This document shows positions 55,001 through 64,000 of a DNA stretch of 64,000 nucleotides, one piece after another. The DNA is from Montifringilla adamsi. Its lineage: Eukaryota; Chordata; Aves; Passeriformes; Passeridae. The notes below the pieces were generated by a model that ran no database searches, was not told the origin of the DNA, and saw only the letters and a list, made by a program, of their open reading frames with translations. A program made the position numbers and the translations under genes. Location of the stretch: positions 5,704,001 to 5,768,000 of the forward strand of contig JAGGNK010010225.1 of the NCBI GenBank assembly GCA_017590115.1. Direction: 5' to 3'. Within the stretch, counting starts at the first letter, position 1. Each line of letters begins with the position of its first letter.

Positions 55001-57576
55001 TAATGAAAATTATTCAATTCACTTTCCAAAAGCACACAACTGTCTAATTCTCTAGTATTATCATTTTGGTTTTCTAAATACTGATGTCATATTTGGCCAT
55101 CGAGTATCTTGCTGAAAGTTAACAGGTATTCAGTACTGCAGAAAAAAGTTAATACCCAGCTCGAGGATGTCAGAGCAGCATCTGCAGTAGTGGATCATCC
55201 TTTGTCTTGGGACAGAGGCAGGCTTTTTGACTTCTAGGAGATACATTTCCATTTGGAAGCAGAGTCCTGCAGTGGTCCTCAAACCATTGCTTTCTCAGGG
55301 TATCCCCAGCAGAACTGTAGCAACGTCTCTATCCTGCAATAGGTAAGGAACACTCAGAAACAATAACCTCTTTTGAATAGGAAAAGAAAAACAAGCTGAT
55401 ATTCTTTTAATAAGAAACTTGTTCTATGAATAACTCATCTCTTCCACTGGTCTAATTTTTTTAAATACTTTTAAAATGTCCATATATCTAGCCAGTCTCT
55501 GAGGTAATCTGATCATTAAATGCTTGAAGATCTTTTTTCTAAGTTCATAAGGACTTAGATTCTTGAATTACTTGGGGCATAGATGATTTAATCATATATT
55601 CGGCTTTTCTTATTCAAAATCATGTTTTAGTAGAAGTAACGGTAGCTGCTATACTTTAACATTGCAAGGTAGTTTTAGTTGGTTTACAGCTGTAGTTATT
55701 TGTTCCCCGTTCAGCATGCACAGCTCTGAGTTTGGTTTCTGAAGAAACATCAATAGGTGGTTTTAAAAAACCTTGCACAGATATGCAAGTCCCAGAAGAA
55801 GCCGTATGTTTTTGACATATAAAGTTGTTATGAGATTAAAATAGAGCTTATTGAGAACTTTGTGTTATAGTGGCCTTGCCTGAATATTGATTGTTGTACA
55901 AATATTTGGAAAATAGTTTTATACTAAAGAAATTGCATGTGTAGGAGTCACAAAAAAAAGTTGTTTGCAATTATGTAAGTAGATGGCTGCTCAAGGTAGA
56001 ATGAATGCAGGCGTAACTTACTCATGTATGCAAGGACACGCATGACATAAAACGGAGGAGGTACATTAAATATTCACAGGAAAAGAATAATTAGGAAATT
56101 ATTAAGTAGGGATAGTGAATTATACAGCAGGCCTAAATTTCTTATATATTTAATTTTTCTACCTTAGTAAAATGCTAAATTATATCTTTTGGTTAGGTGC
56201 TAGCTGCAGGTGGGTTGATTCAGATTATCCTATCCAATAGAGCAGAAACTAGGAGAGAGATTTCATGGGCTAGTATGGAAAGAAGTGCTTGCAAAGTTCT
56301 CAGTGTTCCTAAGCAGTACAGGCCAGAGAAAGACAGTGAACTTGTACCCAAGATTAAGAAAGCAGCTTTCCTTTTCTGTTCTAGTCAACATTCTGCAGAC
56401 ATTGTCAAATGGCAAAATGAGGGTTGTACTGGATTAAAGAGCAGTTTCAAAAGGAATTGCTGGAAGAAAGAATAATGAAAGACTTAAAGAAGGAATAGTG
56501 TTTGGGCCTGTTAGAATTATTAGCTAGAGTAGGTTCATCTAAAAGTTTCATTAATAAAAACATACAATTTTCTATAGATCTACCATTATTTGATCAGTAT
56601 TTTTAAATGGTACGGAAGTAGCAGAATTTTGTTCTGTGCCACTGCTGGCTATGGATGCTTTATGAAAAACTGCAAATACATTTCCATTTCAGTCTGTCCT
56701 GAAAGGACACTGCAGTTTACTTACTGGAAGCTGAAGTGTCAAAGTAAAGGAATTTGATTATTTATCTCCCAAAGGCTGACGCTGTAGTTTTGAGGATCAG
56801 TGAAGAGCACAAATTTTCTAAGATTAGAAAAAAGTCTCTGAGAGATTAGAGGAAAAATATAGTAACCAGCCCTGCAGCTACAGACTGCAGCAATTTAAAT
56901 TTGTAGAACAAGCACTTCTTCATGTATGCAAGGGTACTTTTGACAGAGAAATAAAAATGTTCATGAAATATTCCAGAGAAGTGAATAAATATAAAGTAGT
57001 CTGAGTTGATTCCTAGTACATATTTTTTTGTGAAGGGAACAGTCACAGTTTCTAATAAATGCTAAATGAAACAGAGATACATTATTTGGCAAGCTTTAAT
57101 TTTTAAAAATTTTCTTTGTGTGTGGGTAGTAATTAGGTTTTTGATCATGTCCTTGATCTTGGGCATTTTAAAGCCTTAACAATCAGAAGATATTTTCCTC
57201 TAACAATTTTACCATGACTGCTTTTCTCCTCTCCCTCCAAGGCATTTCAGCCTCAGTGGCTGGTCCTTCAAACTGAGTTTCTGTAATTTTTCAGAGTATG
57301 CTGCTGAAAGGAAATGTCAACCACATTCTCTGTTGAAGTTCATGACTGTCATATAATATTAACTTTTTAGCAGTACATAAGGACACTACAGTTGAATTTA
57401 AAGGATAATCATTTTGATATAACATCCTTCTGTCATAGCCAAGAAACCTTAACCTATAGAAGGTCTTTTATCTTTTTATGAGAAGAGGAAAGTCTTGGAA
57501 TTTCTCTGGTGAACCACCACATTAACGCAGTATTGCCATGGGGCACTATATTGTCTTTTAAAAGCAAAGTTTTGCT

Positions 57577-57682
57577 TTTCATGGAATCACATAAGTTGGA
57601 AAAGACCTTTGAGATAATTGAGTCTGATCAGACATCCAATACTGTGAAGTCCACCACTAAGCCATGTTCCTAAGGGCCACAT
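57577..57682 (-). mobile_element. CR1 LINE 3' end, antisense (left part, split by an LTR)
   Basis: It starts with GGAATCACATAAGTTGGAAA AGACC-type sequence, the reverse complement of a CR1 terminus, and runs through the block for accumulated CR1 3' sequence (AGTCCACCACTAAGCCATGT at 57649). It stops at CCACAT, where an LTR begins. The expected continuation (CACATCTACA) reappears at 57875, so this CR1 was already in place when the LTR inserted. Confidence 0.85.
57678..57682. repeat. Target-site duplication CACAT, left copy
   Basis: The five-base direct repeat CACAT abuts the left end of the LTR-like segment. Its partner is at 57875-57879. A short direct duplication of the target is the usual mark of retroviral integration. 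The host sequence interrupted is the antisense CR1. Confidence 0.6.
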
Positions 57683-57874
57683 TCTATTAGGTTTGCCTGA
57701 CAAGGTTTTGGTAGTAGGGGGCTAGAGGGGTGGCTTCCAGGAGGATTTGCTAGAAGCTTCCCCATATCTGACAGAACCATTTGTTGTATTTTCTCTCCCC
57801 TATCCAGCTCAATAGGAGAATGGTAGAGAAGCTTTGGTGAGTGCCTGATATCCAGACAAGGTTAACCCACCATG
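57683..57874 (+). mobile_element. Solo LTR of an avian endogenous retrovirus, internally deleted
   Basis: The left part, with TTTTGGTAGTAGGGGGCTAG and the following AGAAGCTTCCCC motif, matches the 5' portion of a common bird LTR as I recall it. The right part, from about 57786 (TTTTCTCTCCCCTATCCAGC) to GGTTAACCCACCATG, matches its 3' end. The middle, which should hold the promoter and poly(A) signal, is missing, so 192 bp remain of a longer LTR. CACAT occurs on both sides (57678-57682 and 57875-57879) as a target-site duplication. No internal viral genes are present. Confidence 0.7.
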
Positions 57875-57886
57875 CACATCTACATT
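57875..57886 (-). mobile_element. Right remainder of the split CR1, including the right CACAT copy
   Basis: CACATCTACATT resumes the CR1 sequence interrupted at 57682. The similarity fades within about a dozen bases, so the CR1 was either truncated near here or has decayed beyond recognition by eye. Confidence 0.5.
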
Positions 57887-59403
57887 ATTGAAAAATTCAT
57901 TTGTAGCATTTACAGTGCATTCCATACTAGTTTTTAGAAAATATTTACAAAGTCAAGCTTCAAACTTCACTCACTTATCTGAAGAGTTTCCCATCAAAAA
58001 TATTGACCAAGCTGTATTGGAAAATATTTAATTTAACTTAATTTCAGCTGCTCACGTTGAAGATTGTAAAAAACTTGTCTTTAGATCACAAAAGAATCTT
58101 AAAATGAATTTGAAACTTTGTGGGTTTTATTAGTCTTATGTTAACATTTTCCTTGAACAGAGAACAATTCTGTAGCCTGATGGTGAGGTTGCTCACTCCT
58201 ATCTTTCAGTCACTAAATGTCAAAACCATTTTAACCAGCTCATTCTAGTGGTCTGGTCTGAAAGGACTGCCCGTCTCACAATGGGCTGTAGGTAGTCCAG
58301 TGGTTGTAGAACTCTTCCTTCAGCCTTGACAACCCAACATCAGGATTTCTCTAAATGAATGTTTCTGACATCCCCAAGTACTGCCCTAAGTGCTTTGGAG
58401 ATATGTCTGAGCACCAGCTACCAGGTATGGGCATTATTTCTATTTCCTTATTTTGTGGTCATTGCCAGCTAAGCCTATGAAGCCATTGCCAAAACATGGG
58501 AATGCCATGTTTCTGATAAAGTGTAAGGAATCTTGCACTTCAGATATTAATTTTTATTTTTGTATCCATCTGAATTATTTAAAAATATTTAGTAAATATT
58601 ATTATATGTAAATTGTTCATTAAAGAAAAATCATCTAGCTGTGAACTTGTGTTCCAAACTTTTCTAAGACCTAATTTCTTTCTAGCTAACATATGCAGAG
58701 CTCCTAGAAACTGAGGTACCCAAATCAAGAATAGGTCTTGAAAATTGTTTCTTTCATGCTTAGGATATCTTGGAATTCTTCATTGTGTTGGTGGTGTATT
58801 AATACTTATTTATCTGTGCAGAACTACGTGACACATTACTTTGAGGGTCAAATCCTTCAGTTCAACCCTTAGTTCATTCCTTGAATGAGAGCTTTCAGAA
58901 GATTTGCTAAAGTTCTGTTCAGCTGATTTTTTCCCTTAGTTCTAAGATACAGCAAGCTTCCAGAGAGGACTGCAGAATGTAGCACAGAGTTGGCTCTTCA
59001 GGGAAAATATTTCTCCTGTGAAACCTGTGACATACTTTCAAATTCCCTAGAAAACATCTAAATCATGTTTATTGTTTTCTGTGGAAGGCACTGTAAAGGC
59101 TCAGGCAGTTTGGACATCCACTGAGCAGTTCTTCAGCCTATCAAAACTAGTTTTGAAGGATATTTTGTCTTGACCGTGTAATACAACCCACTACATGCTT
59201 TTGTATTCAATCAAATCGTCATGAATCTTAGTTGTACTGAGATGGTTTTGATGGCAAACATGTTGATTATTTATTATTTCACTGTCTTTGCTAGTTAAGT
59301 CTTCTGGCTATGGGATATGTGCAATTCAGGCAAAATGAATTGGAGATGCTTAAGCCCTGTGATGTTTCTCATTTTCCTATGCATAGCACTAGCATGCAGT
59401 GTT
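57887..59403. other. Intronic sequence between two CR1 copies
   Basis: No gene, RNA or repeat recognised in this 1.5-kb stretch. Confidence 0.55.
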
Positions 59404-60050
59404 ATAGAATTATAGAGTCATTTAGGCTGAAAAGACTTATAGGATCTTAGAGTCCAACTGTCAACCCACTACTAAACCACGTCCCTAAGTACCACATCCA
59501 CATACCTTTTACATGCCTTGAGGGACTGGCACTCCATCACTTCCCTGGACAGCCTGCTCCAATGTTTGGCAACACCTTCTGTGAAGAAATTTTTCCTAAC
59601 ATCCAATCTAAACTTTCCCTGGTGCAATGGGAGGTTGTTTCATTTTGTTTATTGCTTTTTACCTGGGAGAAGTGTCTGACTCCCACCTCACTCTAGCCTT
59701 CCTTCAGGCAGCTGTAGAGAGCATTTGGGTCCTCCTCAACCTCCTTTTCCTCCAGGCTAAACAGTCCCAGCTCCTGCCACCGATCCTCACATGATCTGTG
59801 CCCCAGAGCCTTTGCCTGCCTAATTGCCCTTCTTTGGCAAGCCTTCCAGCACCTCAAAGTCTTTCTAGTGACAGGCCAAAAACTGAACAGAGGATTTGAA
59901 TTCAACAGTGCTGAGTACAGGACAATGATCACTGCCCTGGTGATGCTGGCCACTCTATTTCTGATAAAAGCTAGGCTGCTTCTGGCTTTCTTGGCTACCT
60001 GGGCACACTGCTGGGTTGTGTTCAGCCAACTGTTGACCAACACCCCCAGA
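59404..60050 (-). mobile_element. CR1 LINE, antisense, with an open remnant of the end of ORF2
   Basis: The 3' terminus is at the left (TAGAATTATAGAGTCATTTA), followed by the untranslated region (59430-59690) and then, reading leftward on the - strand, a 116-codon open frame at 59693-60043. That frame matches the C-terminal end of the CR1 ORF2 protein: a QQCAQVAKKA motif, a TRAVIIVLYSAL segment and a GLFSLE motif near its end, before a stop. The core reverse-transcriptase motifs are absent, so this is a 5'-truncated, non-autonomous copy. It is the longest CR1 in the window. Confidence 0.92.
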
Positions 60051-60069
60051 GAGAGAGAGAGACAGAGAG
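60047..60069. repeat. Short (GA)n tract at the 5' edge of the CR1
   Basis: Alternating G and A with one AC interruption, directly beside the truncation point of the antisense CR1. Confidence 0.85.
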
Positions 60070-63000
60070 TCTTTGAAGGCTTTTGAAAAAATGAAATACA
60101 TATTCATGATGAAGTCTGATTTCTAATTTAAAACAAATTTGTAAACCTATAATGCTTGTTTGAATGTATATGCTTAAAAGGAGAAGGAAAGGCAGCTTGT
60201 TCTTGTGAAGTCTTAGAAGAGAATACTAAAACCAACTTTGATAGTGTTACAAATTCTAAAACTATTACTAAGAACATGGAGAATTGTATTAGCTCTGCCA
60301 TGTCATTGCTTAGATGATCTAAAATAAACTGTCATCTTGTGTGAACTATAAGTGATATTAGATATTTTATTATCTCCTTGCTATCCACTTGAGTTTTAGA
60401 TCTTTATTAAAGATTGTTTCAGATGTTATTGAGTGCCACTAGGTTAATTTTTAAATCACTGTCAGGGTGGCATTAATACCCCTAAACATAAAAGAAAGAG
60501 ATAAAATTTAAAATCATTATCTAAATGCAGGAAGAAGCAACATAAATACAAAACAATCCTGTACATTCTTCCTTGTCAAGAATCATTCTATATGCCAACA
60601 CGTTTGCCATTACTTTAACAGGTTCTATCAGAGTAAATTGGAAAGAAAAAACATAAAAAGAGTAATTCGATGCACAAAATGCTTCTTAAGAGTCACGTTA
60701 GGCACTGCCTCTGAATACGATCTTTGCTTTCATAGTGGGCTTAGTGCTTTGATGTATATAAAGGTTATAAGGATGCTGAATGGGGATGGAACATTTTTGA
60801 TCGTGGATATCATTGCTCTTGAAATACTGTAGGTATGACTTGAACATAGTGGTGCAGCCAGTGTTTGTGATTTCCTTGCATTTATGGCTCCTTTGTCTTC
60901 ATGGCTTCTTCTTTTCCACCAGTCTGGTCCTAATATGAATGTGGTAACTTTCCATGAGCTTGTTCTTGTCCTGAAACCTTTTTAGTTATAGATTTTGAAA
61001 AGTATGTGCAAATCAAAGATAGCCTTAGTAAGCAGGAAGGGTCAGAAGCACCAAAATATGCTTCATCTTTTTAATAATCATTGAAAATTCATGCACCTTG
61101 AAAGAAGTACTTGTATTCATAGCCAGTGTGGAATTCAGGATCAGCAATCCCTATTTTGATCAGGCAAATTGAAATTAAGCATATATCCTGGTTACTGGCT
61201 GTTTGTGGCCTGAAAGAATTTGAGATTACCCATTTGACTATATCTTGCGATAGATTAGTTAATTTGTAACACCATTCCTTGATCAATATTTGTAAATACT
61301 GATTTTGGAACACTTTTTTTAGGGGGACTGGTTTTAAAAGCTTTTCTTATCCATTTCAAAAAGATCCAGCTAAAAAACTACATGGCCCAAACTAAAAACG
61401 GTCCATACTCTGTTTCACCTCAGATAAATTACTGACAGTTACCAGCATGATACAATAATAATTTTTCTAAAATATGTATTCTCTTACTATTATTTTTATC
61501 AACAGATTTTAGACTCTATCTAAACTGGAAGGTTTGTTGTTTTTGCAGGTTTTTTTTGTCCGTAACAGATTCCTTGAAATTTAGTTTACTACTCAGTCAC
61601 TGACCTCCTCCAAACCATGGCAAATTAAGATACTTTTGTGTGACTCGGTGAAGACTCTTTTAGTCTGCCAGCTGTGCAGCTGCTATGAAAATACTTGCTT
61701 AATCAAAAGATTTCTGTGCCCTTGGGTACAATATGTCATGAGTTGTGTTTCATTACTAATTCACGCAGTTTCTGGTGCCGAATCATCTGCTCCATATTTG
61801 GAGAGGTGTAGAAAAATGCACTATCCAGTAATTGGATAATAAAGCTTGTGAAAGTGAGATAATTGCTTGTGCTAAACTCTAAATTTCTTTTGCTGCAGGC
61901 CAAATCCTCATTCAAATCCTTGACCCATCTTTCTTATTAATTAAATCACTTTGATTTTTACCAGTACTGCATTGCATGTTAGTAACTCTTTCTTTTATTT
62001 TAATAATTTAATAATAGCTGATGATTTGTGTTACCCAATTTATTGCTATTGTTTGCTGCTTAAACGTAAATCTAACTACACTTAGGTTTGTTACAAATAG
62101 CCAGCACTTTCCAGCACTTTTTTTTCAGTGCATAGAGTAGTTCTGTTCTTTAGCAATTTTCCCCCATGAATTTTAAACAGATAAATGCCAATTCTCCCAA
62201 ATTATGTTTATTTTCCAGTAAAATTTCAGTAAATTTTCAGGACCATGAATATTAGGTTTTTTTTTTTTTTTTTTTTTTTTTTGCAAGCTACACATAAGTC
62301 AAAAATTATTCTATTGGTCTTGTGGCAGTTGAAAGGCTTTTGTAATAACAAGCTATTTAGAATCAGTGATAAAGTTAGTGATAATTAGTGGACTTACTAG
62401 ATATTTTCAGAAATACCAAACAGCCTTATTGTGACTGAAGAATATCATAAAACCGTGTAGACCACATTCAGTTCAACAGATTGATCTTGGAGGAGGATTT
62501 GTTATTTTTTCACTAAATGATCTGTGCTAGCAGTGAGTATTGTAGTAATATAAAGTTTGCAGTATCAAAGTTGGTTTTAAATAGACTTCAATGTTGTTCC
62601 CTGCAGGGCTTCTGTGAAAAGAAGAAAATGAGAGCAGAGAAATCCTGTGGGGAAGAATAAATGTTCATTAGAAAAAAATAGACTTGGTTAGAAAAGGACT
62701 TTTTGTTGTAGTCCACAGCAATATTATAAAAATTACTTTGTTCACTAGAATATTGAATTGTTCTGAGAATTTTCATCTCCAGTTCTTCCTTGGGGTGTCT
62801 AACTGATATTTCTGATTTCATCAAGATTGCCCATCCTTATGTACCGCAAGACTTCTTTTTGGCAATAGTAACTCACTGACCCTCTCACTGATTTCCCTGC
62901 TTTCCCTACCAAGGCTGATAATTATTTTAGTAACAGATGCTAGCTCAATAATATTTAGTCACTAAGGTGTTCTCCCTCATTGTTTTTCTTCCCAGGGAGC

Positions 63001-63940
63001 AACTGTTCTAAAAACTGTCTCTGTTTTCATCTGGGGTTTAAAGGTATGAAAATTCCTTCAGATCACAGTTATCTTTCCTGCTATCTTCCTTGATTAAAAG
63101 TATGATGAGCTGAACTGAATTTTACAGAAGCAGTTGGCAAAAATGGCTTGCAGTCTACTTTGAAGCCATCTTGTTGTCCCACATGCAAAAGCCAAGCAGG
63201 GAAACGGAGTGAGAGTTTTAATTACATGTACACTTCAATATCATGTTCTAAATATTAGTAAATGTCGTTGCTTTCCTTATGGTAAGGAACATGCTGCTAG
63301 AGCTACTCACTTGTGTCTTTTTTCATCTCTCAGTGGGAGGCTTTCAAACCAAGCCCAGGAGCTCTGGCGTGTAGAGAATATCCCCAGTGGATGGTTATTA
63401 CTGTCACAGCCACCAGGGAACATAGCTGTGGACTACATTAGTCTTTGCCTCAAGAAATTTATGCAGAAGTGGTGAAGTTACCTTAGAGAGTTTCATTGTT
63501 AATTAAAATCTCAAAAGATAGGGAAAAGTTTAGGCTTCTCAAGGTCTGCAGAGTCCCTGCTTGAGAAAACCAAGTAGGCTTGGTCTTTCAGCCATCATTC
63601 AGGGTTGTGCATTCTGCTGAGCTAAACCTTGCAGACACCCATGGCACACAACACAGCTAATTGCACTGGCTTATGAGTGGGACTTTGGCTGATATATTTT
63701 ATTAGTTAATATGCTTATATTAGAATAGAAAAAAATAATTTGCAAATGCAGAGCTTCATTCTCTGGTGTGTAGCAGATCTCCTGATGTGTTAGTGTCAGT
63801 AGCAGCAGTATTGATTCTGGATTTAGATAATCATTGTAATGAAGTGTAGTAGATCCCCCAAAAAACACCAAAAACATGGGACAACAGGCAAGAAACTGTT
63901 CTGACTCGCTAAAATGACAAATTCCCAGACAATTTTGGTA
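60070..63940. other. Intronic sequence at the right side of the window
   Basis: Only the 26-base T run was recognised. Open frames are short and without domains. Confidence 0.55.
62257..62282. repeat. Poly(T) run, 26 bases
   Basis: Uninterrupted T tract with no recognised element attached. Confidence 0.95.
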
Positions 63941-64000
63941 GTAGGTGATCATTGCAGGGGAGTGGGACTAGAAGACTTTCAAAGGTCCCTTCCAACCCAA
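63941..64000 (+). mobile_element. CR1 LINE 3' end, sense, cut by the window edge
   Basis: GTAGGTGATCATTGCAGGGG leads into GACTAGAAGACTTTCAAAGG and TCCCTTCCAACCCAA, the hallmark end of the CR1 3' untranslated region. The terminal short repeats should lie just past the window. The 5' boundary is uncertain. Confidence 0.85.

Larger units (their letters stand above)
40725..57576. other. Long unique intronic stretch
   Basis: Almost 17 kb with no recognised transposon except homopolymer tracts. Open frames at 43959-44294 (-), 48010-48234 (-) and 53844-54338 (+) stand out in length or composition but show no known domain, splice context or start signal. They are discussed as doubtful and not called as genes. 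Confidence 0.5.
10642..64000 (+). other. Very large intron downstream of the ZNF385-family exon (3' end outside the window)
   Basis: At least 53 kb follows the donor with no second family-like exon that I can recognise. The next coding exon must begin with two bases that complete a phase-1 codon, and none was found with a matching zinc finger or linker. The interval holds CR1 fragments, two LTRs, poly(T) tracts and otherwise unique AT-rich DNA. Large introns are known for ZNF385D in vertebrates. A separate gene inside the intron cannot be excluded, but no supported one was seen. Confidence 0.65.

Noticed and set aside
59868..60086. 72-codon + strand frame
   Set aside because: Antisense shadow of the CR1 ORF2 remnant.
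1..64000. CRISPR arrays, tRNA, rRNA, bacterial operons or phage modules
   Set aside because: No spaced direct repeats, no cloverleaf or rRNA sequence seen, and gene density and composition are those of a vertebrate intron.

Overview
The window reads as a piece of a bird nuclear genome. It is AT-rich, has almost no coding sequence, and carries several copies of the CR1 LINE, two of them with the typical 3' end. It also carries two solo LTRs whose layout I recognise from avian endogenous retroviruses. Nothing looks prokaryotic: there is no dense ORF packing, operon, rRNA, tRNA or CRISPR array. I cannot name the species.

The only gene sequence I can support with confidence is one internal coding exon on the + strand, 10363-10641. 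It has a good acceptor (branch-point-like site, pyrimidine tract, AG) and a good donor (GTAAGC), and both introns interrupt codons in phase 1. It encodes an acidic/basic linker followed by one C-X2-C-X12-H-X5-H zinc finger of the U1/JAZ (matrin) type, which places it in the ZNF385 family. ZNF385D is my first choice, because the finger differs from what I recall of ZNF385B and because very large introns suit that gene. The rest of the window is then intron: at least 10.3 kb upstream and 53.4 kb downstream of the exon.

Layout: 1-10362 is upstream intron with a sense CR1 (about 2290-2870), an antisense CR1 (6199-6551) and ATCC, TTA and AT microsatellites. 10363-10641 is the exon. 10642-40154 is intron with a decayed sense CR1 (about 19532-20070), a possible CR1 ORF1 remnant (17409-17701), an exon-like 73-bp segment (22621-22693), poly(T) tracts, and a block at about 26.9-32.9 kb with no long ORF and no repeat I recognise, a candidate for intronic regulatory sequence. 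40155-40724 is a solo LTR on the - strand. 40725-57576 is mostly featureless intron with T tracts. 57577-57886 is an antisense CR1 split by an internally deleted LTR flanked by a CACAT duplication. 59404-60050 is a longer antisense CR1 with an open remnant of the end of ORF2. The window ends inside another sense CR1.

I found no convincing new biological system. The points most worth a second look are the nested LTR-in-CR1 insertion with its duplication and internal deletion, the exon-like 22621-22693 segment, the unusual number of long poly(A)/poly(T) tracts mixed only with G or C, and the repeat-poor block at 27-33 kb.
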